Positions 1 to 11,347 of a stretch of 64,000 nt of DNA are shown piece by piece. This DNA comes from Phytophthora colocasiae (Eukaryota; Oomycota; Peronosporomycetes; Peronosporales; Peronosporaceae): NCBI GenBank assembly GCA_018806915.1, contig JAGKQI010000090.1, positions 1,302,001 to 1,366,000 on the forward strand, in the 5' to 3' direction. The translations under genes and the position numbers were made by a program. Each line of letters opens with the position of its first letter. Position 1 is the stretch's first letter. The notes under the pieces are model-generated. The model ran no database searches. It was not told the DNA's origin and saw nothing but the letters and a program-made list of their open reading frames with translations.

Positions 1-1719
1 TGCAATTGCACGTGCTCGAAGCTGCGGAGACTCCAATGCCTCAAATGAAACGCGGAGCTTTTCAGTAGTCAACTGCGAGATCGGACAAGGCTCCACACCA
101 ACTCCAGCATCTAAGACGGCACGACCCCAAAAAGGTTGATCCCCGAAGAATGGCACGATAAACGTAGGTTTACCAGCCAACAGACCCGCTGCAGTTGTGC
201 CAGCTCCTCCATGGTGCACCACTGCAGACACTCGTGGCATGAGCCAGTCGTGGGGGCAGCTCCCAAGGAAAAAGATGTTGTCGGGGATTGTCAGGTCCCC
301 CGCCATATCACTCCAGCTCGACTGGATCAACACACGGACGTGTGCCTGTTCTGCAGCCTCGATGATCATCTTGGTAACACCCTTCGGGTCCTGGATAACC
401 ATGGATCCGAAGCCCACGAAAATCGGCCCGGCGTCGTCACCAAGAAACGCTTCGAGCTCCGGTGATGGCGAGTAGGAAGAGCTGGGGCCTTTTAATGTAA
501 CTGTTCCAATGACATCATAAATCTTGCCCCAGTCGTTCGGTTTCGGCACAAGACGAGGGCTCCACATGAATGCATGAGGAATTGCGAGGTCTAACAAAAT
601 ATCGCGACCCCCGTCTCCCTTGCGAATCTTCCGCAACTGCAACTTGTCTCGGCGGAAAGCATTCACCATTCCTTCCGTTCCTTGCCACATCAATAGATCA
701 ACCATTTTGTACGACATGTAGTTCACCTTCTTGGGTTTGCCAGTGTACGGCATATTGGACAACGGGTGGGGGAATGCCATGGTAGGGACCCATGGTTGTG
801 GAAACATAATATGTAGTGGTACACCCAGGCGTTCAGCTACGTGGATATGGCCGTATGTAACTGGATTCGATATGATGGCTTGGGCTTGGAAAGGTTTGCC
901 TGGAACACCGGGGCCACCTCCATCAGGATCTGCTTCAGACACTGCCGGCCATGTTGAATGCAGGATCTCCTCGATCATCTGCATATTGCGTGGTACGTCC
1001 TTCTGAATAGCTTCCAGGTTCAAAGGAATCAAGTGTCCTCCTGTCTTGACCATGTAAGCTGAAAGTTCCTTGGGATCTCCCGCCAGTGGGTAGAATTCCA
1101 CGCCGTGACCCATCACAAAGTCTCTGTAGACACCGTGCGTTGCCAGGCGGACTCGATGGCCGTCCTGGATGAGTCTCTTGGCGATGGCTACAAATGGCTG
1201 CACGTCACCATGAGTCCCGACGATCATAATGCAGATGGTCATGAGGGGTGCATCATAGTTCTCTCGGCTGCTCTGGCGTGTGGTGCGCAAAGATTCGTCC
1301 TCGCGGCGCTTAGCCTGTTCCTGTAGCACCGAAATGTCGTACTTCTCGTCATCGTCGTCGAAATCCATGTGGATGTGACCGTCACGGTCAAAGGCCGCTG
1401 CCGCCTGCACCACATCCGCGAAGGACGTGAACTTGCTTGCATCACTGGACTGCTGTCTTCTCTCCTCTACTAGCGTCTGCACAGCACGCTGGAACGTTTC
1501 CTTCCATCTCTATAGATACAATAAGATAAGTTCAATCAAGTGACCATCACTCATTTCCGCACTGGGGGAGGCAATTTTTACCTTGGGCTTTTGCTCTTGC
1601 TCTTCATCGGCTGCTGCTTGATGCAGAGACTTCTCCTCCTCTCCTCCATGGTCGGGCACGGCTGAGTGAACAGCCTCCTCCTTGGGTGTCTTGTCCTCCT
1701 CCAGCGTCGTCACCTCCAT
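1..1719 (-). CDS. Sterol 3-beta-glucosyltransferase-like protein, C-terminus cut off by the window
   Basis: Transfers glucose from UDP-glucose to membrane sterols (family knowledge: GT1 sterol glucosyltransferases). Predicted exon 1 is 1719-1582 (acidic, Lys/Glu-rich leader). A 72-base GT-AG intron follows (1581-1510), and exon 2 runs from 1509 off the left edge. Exon 2 opens R-W-K-E, matching the paralogue at 31.9 kb, and contains the GT28-type nucleotide-sugar fold start (IMIVGTHGDVQPF), the conserved FYPL-GDPKEL stretch and the donor-binding signature HHGGAGTT followed by a G-DQPFWG motif. No PH or GRAM domain is seen upstream, unlike fungal Atg26. An upstream in-frame ATG at 1830 is an alternative start. 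The C-terminal part and any second GT unit lie outside the window. Confidence 0.88.
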
Positions 1720-1830
1720 CTTTGCTTCTTGCGGTGAGTCCTGCGAGTCGGAATCTGAGCTTGTCCCGCACTTTTGGCCGACAATCCAGCAGTCTTCTGA
1801 CAAACTATAAATACTGGCCTGATTTTGCAT

Positions 1831-2600
1831 ATAATTTATTTGCACTTTTTCTTTGTAACGAATTGGTCGTAGTATATGATATCCTCTTATTACTGATATG
1901 GAATGGGTACATGTACAGCAATCGATATTGCAACTTTTGTTTGCGATTCGTAATCGGCACTGGAAACTCGAGTGCAAAAACATTCGCTGGACGATCTCAG
2001 GTTGTCAATTGTCATTTATGCGTTGAGGACACCAACTTGATGTCCTCTATTGGTTTCGATGATGGTTCTTCGAGCGATCTTGGCGCGGATATGAATTGCT
2101 TCTCTTGAACGTTTGCTAAAACTCTTTAACGACGTTCGCGATCATATCCCATGCAAGTGTATTGCTTGGGGGCATTCTTAACAGATAGATTGGTAGATCT
2201 ACTTTAAGCTTTGTGCCAGCGGAAGAACCACCTTGACGATGTGCATGCCAATAACGGAGATGATCCTCTGGGATTCACTGGTTAGCGCTGTTCAAGTCGT
2301 AGCACACAGTGCTGCACACTGCTAGAGCCTGAACCAATAACCTTGTTGGCGATAATGTTATGCAGCTAGTGCATGTATGCTACCTCGTCGGTATCATCTC
2401 GTGGAATTCATGAGGACACGTCGCTGCAGCAGCTCATGCCACCTTTGAATTTCAGTTGAAGTGTAACACCTCAGCCTTCTCATTGGTCGAAATACCTTAC
2501 TTACTTGCTATTTGTATGGCACTTCTTGAATCGAAACCAACGAAAAGCTCTCTGGACCTGGCATTCGCTATTGTGCATACCTTCTTGGTGGACCTCCTTC
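1831..2600. other. Intergenic region between divergent genes
   Basis: This is about 770 bases between the glucosyltransferase (-) and the CLC gene (+). It is AT-richer than the flanking genes and has stops in all frames apart from short shadow frames. I see no RNA gene or repeat. It should hold both promoters. Confidence 0.5.
2477..2489 (+). promoter_or_regulatory. Possible oomycete initiator (INR-like) element
   Basis: The stretch TTCTCATTGGTCG carries the TCATT core of the oomycete initiator consensus (GCTCATTYYNCAWTTT, from memory) about 115 bases before the CLC start codon. The match is partial, so the call is weak. Confidence 0.2.
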
Positions 2601-5237
2601 ATGACAAGCAATAACCGGCGGCTGCGCTCCACGTCGGTCTCCTTCGGGGCTGGCTCCATCCCTCGCCCGACCTTCGATGCGTCCTCCCCAGCCACAGCCA
2701 ATAATGCCATGCGCCGCCGTTCGTCGTCTCCCCGATTCTCGTCGTCTCCTTGGCGACGCGCCGACAGCGTCATGGAGCGTATTATGAATCCGTTCCTGGA
2801 CCGCGAATCGCCATCTCATTGGCACCGTTACCAACCTGTTCCTACACTGCCGGAGCTTCAGCTCACACCTGACGAACCGGTTGTTACTAAAGCTGCCCAC
2901 ACTCAATTAGCACCAGCTGAGAAGACGTACAAGAAGGCATTGGCCTTCCACGATGGACTGCACTCAACCTATGTGGCTGATTACCCGAAAGGACTGCGTG
3001 GTCTCTTCGTGCTGGTTCAGAGTCCGCTGTTGCTCATTACCATCGGTATTTTCGCTGGCAGTGTAGGCCTCGGAATCGACGTGTGGAGTGTCGAAATCAC
3101 ACGGTACCATCAATGGCTTGGAGACAGGGGATTCGTGCTCTTTGTATTGTCTGCACTGCTAGCTGGAGCGTTTTCAGCTGTGCTAACGCAGTGCGTGTGT
3201 CCACAAGCTGCAGGATCAGGTCTCCCTTTTATGAGAGTGGCAATCTCCGGTATCGACATGAGCGCCTACTTGTCTTTTCGCTGCGTGGCTACCAAGATTG
3301 TGGGGCTTATGGCTGCACTAGGTGCAGGCTTGTCGATTGGTAGGGAAGGCCCGTTCATCATGATCTCTTGTGGTTTTGCTAGTGTGCTTATGAACTGGCG
3401 CCCATTTCGACGTATTCGCGACGACGATACGAAACGACTGGAAATGCTGGCTTGCGCGTGTGCTGCTGGTGTAGCCGCAACGTTTGGTTCCCCATTCGGA
3501 GGTGTTCTCTTCGGAGTGGAGGTGACATCGCATTTTTACCTCGTCCGGACACTGCCTCGTTCATTCTTTGCAGCAATCGTTGGTGCGTTGCTTGTGGACT
3601 TTGGTGCAGCTAACACACGCTACGGACTGTTTGGTAACCGCAGTATGGGGATTTCTGGTGACACTGATGCGGTGAATGGAAGTGGGGGAGCAACTTTCGT
3701 CGATCTCTGTATCTTTTCAATCATGGGGGTTGTCTGCGGCCTCGGCGGAGCTCTCTTCAACTACTGCTTGTCAATTCTCGTGCGAGCGCGTGACCATTTC
3801 TTCGAGCCGTCGCTATCAAACTCACCTCGTCGGACTTGGTGGAACGCGCTTGGCAAGCGGTTGGGGCTCGTTCTAGCTGTAACTTTTCTCTCTTGTTGGC
3901 TCGAATTCTATGGCGACAGCGCTTGGTTTTTGAGACAGGGATCGCCTCGACGCATTCTGGACGCGCTTTTCTCGAAAGACAAGCAAATATTTGCGACGGA
4001 TGGAGCTCCAGATGAGAGCGAGAAGGACAGTCTACTACTGTCAAGGTCGTTGGTCACGTTCTTGCCACTCAAATACGTGTTGACGCTCATTAGCATTGTC
4101 CTTCCGGTGCCGGCTGGTCTGTTCACACCCACGTTTGTCATCGGAGGCATCTTTGGACGTCTTGTTGGTGAGGCTGTGCGTGGGTTTGATCTTTGGCAGA
4201 CGCACTACGAGCCATTTGAGTTTGCAATCATCGGTGCGGGTGCCTTCTCCTCGGGTGTCACACACGCTGTGTCTACTGCTGCAATCATCATGGAGATTTC
4301 CCATACTGATGGCCTCAACTTGCCTGTGTCGGTGGCAATTTTAGCGGCTTACTTCACCGCCAAGAGATTCACAGAGAACGTGTACGATGTGCTGATCGTA
4401 TCGAGCAACCTGCCTCGACTGAAAAAGCTCCCTAAAGCCGCCTACGACATTCCTGCCTGGGAGGTGATGAAGGACGTCGCTGAAATGGGGGTGCTGACTG
4501 CTGACTCGACGTATGAAGACGCGTTAACCCTACTAAAGCGAGCCGATATGGAACCAGTATTCCCAATTGTGGACTCGCTGGAGAACCGTTTTTTGCTGGC
4601 CACAGTCACGCGTTCCCGACTGGCCTATGCAGTATCTCGGTGTCAACGTCAAGGCGCGACGCCGATTCCCCTTACACCCGCGAGTTTACGACAACCTACA
4701 CTTGTAGCAGCAGCGTCAACATCACTCCTCTTCCCAACAACACCACAGGCCACTCCAACTCCTAGGCGGACAGCTTACAACAGCTCCATCCGAGCCCCAA
4801 CGCCGGTAGTTACCGTTTCGTATGGAGCGATGGACTCGATACAACGCGAAGACAGTGACGACTCTGATAACTCTGACGTCGAAGAAGTCGAGGATGGTCT
4901 GGACGAACTGCCCGTTCAGTTGTTGAATTCGCCAATCCACTTCGCTTTCGGACGTGGTGGTAAGATCATGGACTGGGGAACGAACGAGGTGTGCGAGGCT
5001 TCCAAACTGACAGTGCTGATCGATCCATCACCCTTCCAGTTGATGGAGATGACACCGATGCGCCGTGTGGATATGCTGTTCCGAATGCTCAAGCTCAACA
5101 ATGTGTTCGTGGCGCGCTCTGGTAAGCTCATGGGCGTTATTAGCCTCCAGCGCATGATGACATTCCTTGGTACTACGACGCCTTACCAGGCTCCGGGGCT
5201 GCTGCGCACGTTGAAGGGATTCTGTGCCAAGGCATAA
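2601..5237 (+). CDS. CLC-family chloride channel with C-terminal CBS pair
   Basis: Membrane chloride transport protein of 878 residues, single exon. The ATG at 2601 was chosen because the frame upstream has only non-ATG codons; the ATG at 2709 is an alternative. The three CLC selectivity signatures are visible: GSGLP near residue 205, GREGPF near 248 (Glu is the gating glutamate) and PAGLFTPTF near 502. The region around residue 303 reads GVLFGVEVTS. The position that is the proton-pathway glutamate in CLC exchangers is valine here, as in animal plasma-membrane CLC channels, which argues for a channel rather than a Cl-/H+ antiporter (inference). Two CBS domains lie at about residues 620-680 and 805-860, separated by a Ser/Asp/Glu-rich linker. 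The N-terminus is Ser/Arg-rich and cytosolic. Confidence 0.93.
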   Translation: MTSNNRRLRSTSVSFGAGSIPRPTFDASSPATANNAMRRRSSSPRFSSSPWRRADSVMERIMNPFLDRESPSHWHRYQPVPTLPELQLTPDEPVVTKAAHTQLAPAEKTYKKALAFHDGLHSTYVADYPKGLRGLFVLVQSPLLLITIGIFAGSVGLGIDVWSVEITRYHQWLGDRGFVLFVLSALLAGAFSAVLTQCVCPQAAGSGLPFMRVAISGIDMSAYLSFRCVATKIVGLMAALGAGLSIGREGPFIMISCGFASVLMNWRPFRRIRDDDTKRLEMLACACAAGVAATFGSPFGGVLFGVEVTSHFYLVRTLPRSFFAAIVGALLVDFGAANTRYGLFGNRSMGISGDTDAVNGSGGATFVDLCIFSIMGVVCGLGGALFNYCLSILVRARDHFFEPSLSNSPRRTWWNALGKRLGLVLAVTFLSCWLEFYGDSAWFLRQGSPRRILDALFSKDKQIFATDGAPDESEKDSLLLSRSLVTFLPLKYVLTLISIVLPVPAGLFTPTFVIGGIFGRLVGEAVRGFDLWQTHYEPFEFAIIGAGAFSSGVTHAVSTAAIIMEISHTDGLNLPVSVAILAAYFTAKRFTENVYDVLIVSSNLPRLKKLPKAAYDIPAWEVMKDVAEMGVLTADSTYEDALTLLKRADMEPVFPIVDSLENRFLLATVTRSRLAYAVSRCQRQGATPIPLTPASLRQPTLVAAASTSLLFPTTPQATPTPRRTAYNSSIRAPTPVVTVSYGAMDSIQREDSDDSDNSDVEEVEDGLDELPVQLLNSPIHFAFGRGGKIMDWGTNEVCEASKLTVLIDPSPFQLMEMTPMRRVDMLFRMLKLNNVFVARSGKLMGVISLQRMMTFLGTTTPYQAPGLLRTLKGFCAKA

Positions 5238-5908
5238 GCAGGTCGTATCCAACTAGACCGTCAGTAGTTTACTGCCACGGGTATCAATATACATCTTATA
5301 GCGACTACAATTGCTGGTACAAGTTACCTACAACATCAATGCAGGGGAGTTGACCTTGCGCGTCATCCGAGGATGTGCAGCAGCAACGCTGTGAAACAAA
5401 TTTCCGATGAGCAGCAGTATCAGTCGACTGGAGAAACCTCGTCAAACGGAACCAGGTCAAAGCTGCATGTAGAGAGTTTGGCTGGGATGAATGCGACCAG
5501 CAGAAGCTTCCGACGGATGAAGATGAATGTCACTGAGAATCACCACAACAGCAAAACGGCTCGTGTTTGTCACCACTTTGAAAAGGTGCTGTTTAACTTC
5601 AACGTAGGTCGTTATGACTTGCTTGAGCTGCTTTTGTCATCTCTCACCACTATGATAAATGTATGTACTCGTATACATCAGTAACAGCAATACATGTAGC
5701 AACAACTTGGTGCTGCATGAGGAACCTTTGGATCGTCGTCCCCAGCAGCAACCACGAAGCTTTTGCACGCGCTGCGCGTCAGTGGAGATGGTCTTGATGG
5801 GAGGATCAAGGGAGAGGTCTCAAACGTCCCGTCCACGTCTCAAATAAATGCGTTCGAGCTCTGTGATTGGTCAAAAACACCCTTTCCGAGTTTGACAAGC
5901 AGCATCCG
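5238..5908. other. Intergenic region with one weak small ORF
   Basis: This is 670 bases between the CLC stop and the kinase start. An ATG-initiated frame of 103 codons (5373-5684, +) has no recognisable domain and no codon pattern that convinces me. It could be a short hypothetical gene or chance. I see nothing else here. Confidence 0.3.
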
Positions 5909-7556
5909 ATGCTCAGTATACAAAACGCCCGTCGGATGCCCCGAGCTGCTGAGTCCTCGACGAACCTCAACTGGCGCGCCCTCGCCCTCGTCTCCGCTGC
6001 CACCTGCACGCTCACTGCCGCCAGCATCTTCCTGCTGCTCGACAGAAGCCACTTCCGATCTTCCCGCCGATCCACACGTCGCAGTAGTAAGCGCCGAAAC
6101 CGCTTCAGCGAAGAAGCACAGGATAAAATGGGTACGTGCCCTAAATGAATTTAACCCTCCCCTTGGGAGATGATATACTAACGAACACACTCTACCTCTC
6201 TGTATGACAGTCGTCTATCTAAACAATGCCAACGCGTGTCTGGACTACGCAGTTGGCGCTGGAGGAGCTGACGAGTTCGACGACGCCAAGTATGTCGTCA
6301 AGCAGATCTGCCCCGACTGGTGAGGAATTAGCACTGTGTTGGTAAGAATGGACCTTTGGTGGCTAACTTTTGCACCTGACTGACTGCAGGAAGGACGCAC
6401 CGAACGACGACATCTCGGTCAAGATCATTGTGGGCGGCATCACCAACCGCCTCTATCGTCTCATGTGGGGGGAGAAGGTAGGAACGTATGCTGTTGTTTT
6501 TATTGATCTTCACTTGATGACTGACTCTTGCCTCGTGTCTATTCTCCCAGTCGGTGCTTGTGCGTCTGTATGGCGACCACACGGAGGAATTCATTGACCG
6601 CAGTATTGAGAACAGTACGGTAGTGTTGGTGCTTACTGCGTAGAAGTTGATGCTTACTTTTCTGTCTGTTCGTTGCAGTGCTGTTCGCCTTGCTGTCCGA
6701 GCGCGGGTTTGCCCCCACGTACTATGGTCGCTTCAAGAACGGCCGCATTGAAGGTTGGCTGGACGCGAGGCCGCTCGAACCGGAGGAAATGGGGCAGACG
6801 AATCCCATTAACTACGTGCACATGATTGGACGAGAGCTAGGCATCATGCACATTATGGACATCCCAGAAGATCGCACGCCTGTGCTATGGACTAAGATCG
6901 AGCGCTTCGAGAAACTGGCGATGGAGATTGAGCTCGAAGACCCCGTCAAAAATGTGGCGCTCGAGGAGCTGGACCTCGCGGACCGACACCAAAAGTTGGA
7001 GTGGCTTAAGTCGGTGCTCCCTTCCAATCAGAACCACAACGGCAAGGACCTCCTTGACGATCTAGACACGGACGAGATCACGAAGCAGGCGGTGGCTTTC
7101 GCGTCTGACATTGTGTTCTCTCACAACGACTTGTTGAGCGGCAACATCCTGCACAATCCGGACTGGGACCGCGTCCAGATCATCGACTACGAGTATGGTG
7201 GCTACAACTTTCGCGGGTTCGACTTTGCCAACCACTTTTTCGAGAACTGCGGCTTCGAGCTGGACCTGGCACTGTACCCGAGCATTGAGAAGCAGTTCGC
7301 TTTCTTCAAGGCTTACATGAGTACGGCAGCGCCAAAGATGTTGGCCCAGTTGGAGGCGAATCGCGAGTCCAAGGCGTTCTTCCACGCGTTGTATGACGTG
7401 GTGAACCGCTACGCCCTCGCGTCGCATCTGTTCTGGGGCTACTGGGCGCTTGTCCAGGCGGCTCACTCCACGATTGACTTTGACTTCCTCGAGTACGCAG
7501 GGAAACGCTTTGCCGCCTTCGACGTCCAACGCGATTACCTCCTCGGATCTAGTTAG
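5909..7556 (+). CDS. Ethanolamine/choline kinase with an N-terminal membrane segment
   Basis: Phosphorylates ethanolamine (or choline), the first step of the CDP-ethanolamine pathway to phosphatidylethanolamine. Five predicted exons: 5909-6131, 6211-6319, 6390-6477, 6551-6614 and 6679-7556; they sum to 453 residues in one frame. The Brenner-type kinase motif VFSHNDLLSGNIL and the choline-kinase motif IIDYEYGGYNFRGFDFANHF are both intact, including HND, the Asn and the IDYEY Asp/Glu. The nucleotide-side segment GGITNRLYRL and LVRLYGDHTE are typical of ethanolamine kinases. Exon 1 encodes a hydrophobic segment (about residues 20-45, ALALVSAATCTLTAASIFLL) followed by an Arg-rich stretch. That predicts a membrane anchor not present in the usual cytosolic enzymes. 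An alternative start at 6128 would remove the anchor. Confidence 0.92.
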
Positions 7557-7784
7557 GTTTCCAGTTATTGCAACAATGCACATCCCCGTATCAAGTAGCA
7601 ACACTCCGAGCCGTAGCGAAAGAAGAGTCCATGCGAACGTCCAGTAAATTGCGCAATAAAATGCCTCTACTTCCCTTCTGAGTCACTCTGCACCGCGTTC
7701 CCTGCATAATAAAAGCTCAAGAGAAGTGTTTTGCTGTGATCTGTGTCTTCTACGCCGTCGAAATCTACAAAACATTGCACGGAT

Positions 7785-8576
7785 TTAACGCTTGCGCTTG
7801 ACATCTCCAGCGGTCTCGAGGCTAATGTCGAACGCCGGCAGGTTCTCGAGTGATGTGGACTCGCTCGTCTTCTTGAAGTACCGGTTGATGATCACCGCTG
7901 GTTTCTCCGGCAGCGTCAGCGTCAGCTGCACGTGCATGCGGCCCCGCGGGTCCAGCGTGCGGACGTCTGTAAGCACGCCGCGGAAGCCCGACAGCTGTGT
8001 GACCGTCTTGATCTGCGACGCGTCGCCCGTGACCGTGATGAGGTTGTTCTTGACGTTCACTTCTTGTCCGAACTTGAGCTGCTTCGTCTCCGTGAAGATG
8101 CGCGTGCGGCGGGTGATAACAAAATCCCCAGGAGTCTGGCTAATGATTACCATGAGGTCCAGCTTGTCTGCAGCCTGGCGAGCGATCAGCGGCAGCCCCA
8201 TGGCTTCCAGGTAGTCGTTGGTCGAGTCCGAGTCTTCGCGGTCCAGCGACCAGCGGCCGGACAGCTGCAACGCACCAGCTCCAGCAGTATTAGGGATTGC
8301 AGAAGCAGCAGCAGCACTGGGGAGCACCACGTTAGCGCCAGCTACAGGAACTCCAGGCTTGAAGGCGGCGCTGCGCACGTGGCTGAGGTTCATTTGGCCC
8401 AGTTGCGCCGCAGACACGTTAATCGGCACAGCTTGAGACTGCGCGGGGGCTCCAGCGCCATTAACACCGCCCGATGCAGCTCCCAGACGTGACGGAATGG
8501 CCATGGAATTGCCCACGACGCTCGTGGCGTTGGCCGCGTGCAGGTTGGACGCGTTCTTCATCTGGTTCATGTTCAT
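7785..8576 (-). CDS. FABP/lipocalin-like (calycin) protein with low-complexity N-terminus
   Basis: 263 residues, single exon. The ATG at 8576 was chosen because the frame upstream begins with TTG only. Residues about 1-120 are Ala/Ser/Asn-rich low complexity. From about residue 125 the pattern LSGRWSLDREDSDSTNDYLE, then an Ala-rich helix, then alternating beta-strands ending NRYFKKTSE, resembles fatty-acid-binding-protein beta-barrels (GxW start, helix-turn-helix lid, Y-x-K-x end). That predicts binding of a small lipid or hydrophobic ligand in the cytosol. The C-terminus is basic (VKRKR), possibly a nuclear signal. Divergent to the kinesin gene across 189 bases. Confidence 0.7.
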   Translation of the reverse strand: MNMNQMKNASNLHAANATSVVGNSMAIPSRLGAASGGVNGAGAPAQSQAVPINVSAAQLGQMNLSHVRSAAFKPGVPVAGANVVLPSAAAASAIPNTAGAGALQLSGRWSLDREDSDSTNDYLEAMGLPLIARQAADKLDLMVIISQTPGDFVITRRTRIFTETKQLKFGQEVNVKNNLITVTGDASQIKTVTQLSGFRGVLTDVRTLDPRGRMHVQLTLTLPEKPAVIINRYFKKTSESTSLENLPAFDISLETAGDVKRKR

Positions 8577-8765
8577 GGCTGTTAGGAATGGAGCTCGAAA
8601 TGTCGTGATACTTTCTATTCGTATATCCCTCTTCAAACCGATTTCATTTCAATACCTCTATCAACAAATTGTTTTCAAGAATATTTTTGGCGCGCTCACT
8701 TTTTCCCGCCGGTCTTTTAAATCTTCCATAAAGATAAAAACTTGCAGTAAATCAGGGAGGAAGCA
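8577..8765. promoter_or_regulatory. Short bidirectional promoter with INR-like site at 8694-8710
   Basis: Only 189 bases separate the divergent FABP-like and kinesin start codons, so both promoters must lie here. GCTCACTTTTTCCC at 8694 on the + strand matches the oomycete initiator core GCTCAYTYY (from memory) and lies 70 bases before the kinesin ATG. Confidence 0.4.
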
Positions 8766-11233
8766 ATGGGCGACACGCGGGAGTTGGCGGCCCAGCTACG
8801 CGCCAGCCTCTCGGCACTGAAGAGGGACGTGGCCACGTCCTTCCGTCTCTGCGGCCGCGACTTCGGCGTCCTCGGATCGGAGCTGGTGGCCGCTCTGGAG
8901 CGCGGACGACAACGAGAACGCGCATCTGCCGACGCTTTAGCGCATGAACGCGCAGCTCGTGGCCACTTGGAGACGAGATTAGCCGAAGTACAGGGGAACA
9001 TCCGTGTGTTGTGTCGTGTGAGACCCATGCCACTGGCAGCTACAGCTTCCAGCAGTGAGAGCGAAGGCACCAGTCCAGATAAACGACGTAAACGCGTACA
9101 GGTCGAGTCTGCGCAGGAACTGAGCGTCTTCTCGCCCGTTGATGGAGCTTTGTATAAGAGTTTCTCGTTCTCTAGGGTCTTCCACGAACAGCACTCTCAA
9201 GTGACGGTGTTTAAAGAGGTGGCACCACTTGTACGTTCGGCTATTGCTGGTCATCATGCCTGTGTGTTCGCCTATGGACAGACTGGAGCGGGCAAGACCC
9301 ACACGATGCAGGGTACAGAGAGTGACAAGGGACTTTACCATCGAGCTATCGAGATCATTTACAACGCAGTGGCTCAGCAGCAGCATATCTATGACTTCCA
9401 GGTGACGGTGCAGATTGTGGAGATTTACAATGAAGAGATCTACGATTTACTGGCCCCACCCAGCAGTTCGGGTCTAGCTACAGGTTCTACAAGTACAGGT
9501 TCAGCAGACAAGAATTCACCCTCGAAGACGGGCTGTCACACTGGCGCCACCAGTATGTGCGGTAACCAGCAGATCAATGGGACAGCCACGCTGGAGATCC
9601 GCCACGGGGAGAATGGAGTGTACTTGAAGAATGTAGAGACAGTTACTGCCCCCAGTGCCAAGGAGTTGCAGGATGCGATCGCCCGAAGCAAAAACAGTCG
9701 TGCGAAGAATGACCGCAGCAACAGGGCGCACACAGTCCTGATGATTGATATTCAGCGGACCAGAAAGGCCAGTGGGGAGACAGATACAGGCAGGTTGGCT
9801 CTCGTGGACTTGGCAGGCTCTGAACGGCTCTCGAAAACGGCGGATATGCCAGCACTTACCGTGCGAGAATCACAACACATTAACAAGTCACTGGCAGCAG
9901 TGGGGGACGTCCTGTCGGCACTGCTGGCCAAGGAGAAACACATTCCGTTTAGAAACTCGAAGCTGACACATCTGCTGCAGGACTCACTCAGCGGTAGTGC
10001 GAACCGCACTCTTCTACTCGTTCACGTGAGCCCGAGAAGCACCGACGTGAACGAGACGATTAAATCGCTCAAGTTTGCATCGCGCGTAAGTCATATTCAG
10101 ATGGGAAAGTCGCGTCGTAACGAGCGTGCGGAGATCACTCGACTGAACGGGGTGGTAAGAGCTTCACATGATCGACTGCCATGATTTGGCCTTGCGCTCT
10201 AACGTTTAATTTATTGCAGGTTGCGAACCAAGTTTCTCAGATTCAAGCTCTCCAAGAGAAGTTGACGGCTGAGCTTGAACTGCGCAGAAAATATGAAAAG
10301 CGGCTGGAGGAGTATCGCCAAGAGGAACACCGGCGCAGGTCCAAGGGCGACGAAGCTAGGAGAATTTTACAGCAGATGAGAACCCCGTCACCGCCAGAAT
10401 TTCCGCCCCCGATCTCTTCTCGCAGGTGGAGTTTATACAGTCGAAAGTACGCAGATCACCGTGCTAGTGATGCTCGAGTGCTTGGCTATTCGTTGGGTGT
10501 TTGTGGCTAACGTCTTTGATTTGTGGATGCCTTGATGCAGAGAGAAACTTGCAAACGCTCAGGGGCTTAATGGCATCGAGAATATCGCGGAAAACATTCT
10601 TCGTGGTAATGAGTCTTCCCCCGAAACTGCAGAGATCAGACCGATGACCAACAGCAAGCCGAGCGGGATCTCCCCTCCAACGAATTTCTCGAGACGCCTG
10701 AGTTTGTCGGCCTTGGATCAGAAATCTGGTGCTCGAGAACGGACTCATGGCAAGAGGAAGAGGTCTTCTGCTTCCGAAAAAGTTCGCAGGTGAGGCAGAA
10801 TCCTATGATTTTGTACTTATTAATATTTTTATTGAATACTTAAATGCCGTGCTTGTCGTGGTGTGTAGTATCCTGAAGAAGCAACGTGGCAACGATGACG
10901 GCGTTGTCACCCTTACAGAGGATGGTGAAGGTCCTGACAAAAGTTCGGTTGTGTCGAAGCAAGTCTCATTCGATATGTCATCAGCAACGATCGAGGAGTC
11001 GCTTCCTACGAGGGAGCTCAATGCTGATGCAAACGCACCAAAGATGTAAGTAGTGGTTGACTAATTCATTGTTACGTCTCACTCTCAAAACTAACTGTTT
11101 TGCCTATAGCCCCTCTATTGGAGGAGCAGTGCGAGTCCTCGCATCGAACCGACCGGTTGCGGCACCTTCACAAGCGAGGAGGATTGCAACCCCCGGCAAG
11201 CGTGTCAAGCCGAAGTCGATTGGATGGCGGTGA
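8766..11233 (+). CDS. Kinesin-14-type (C-kinesin neck) motor protein
   Basis: Microtubule motor ATPase of 714 residues from five predicted exons: 8766-10154, 10220-10425, 10541-10789, 10869-11045 and 11110-11233. A short N-terminal coiled coil (about residues 5-75) runs directly into EVQGNIRVLCRVRP, the neck-motor junction characteristic of minus-end-directed kinesin-14. The P-loop is GQTGAGKT, switch I is in the region NSRAKNDRSNRAH (canonical NxxSSRSH altered to NDRSNRAH), switch II is LVDLAGSERL, and the microtubule-binding end is RNSKLTHLLQDSLSG. Unlike classical kinesin-14s, which carry the motor at the C-terminus, this motor is near the N-terminus. It is followed by a second coiled coil and a basic Ser/Pro-rich tail ending KPKSIGWR. 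The altered switch I may affect ATP hydrolysis (inference). Confidence 0.9.
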
Positions 11234-11347
11234 ATGATTTTACCCTTTTACAAACTACATGTAGCGCGAGATGCCACCACGAGAAACAAGCCCACAGTAA
11301 CGTTACGTATAATATGACTCACTTCAAGGACAAACCTGGTGGTGCTT

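Noticed and set aside
136..1445. Several open frames of 60-110 codons on both strands at the left end
   Set aside because: They overlap the strongly supported glucosyltransferase frame on the - strand and have no domain of their own.
2501..2906. Minus-strand frames opposite the start of the CLC gene
   Set aside because: Arg/Gly-rich shadows of a GC-biased coding strand; no homologous pattern.
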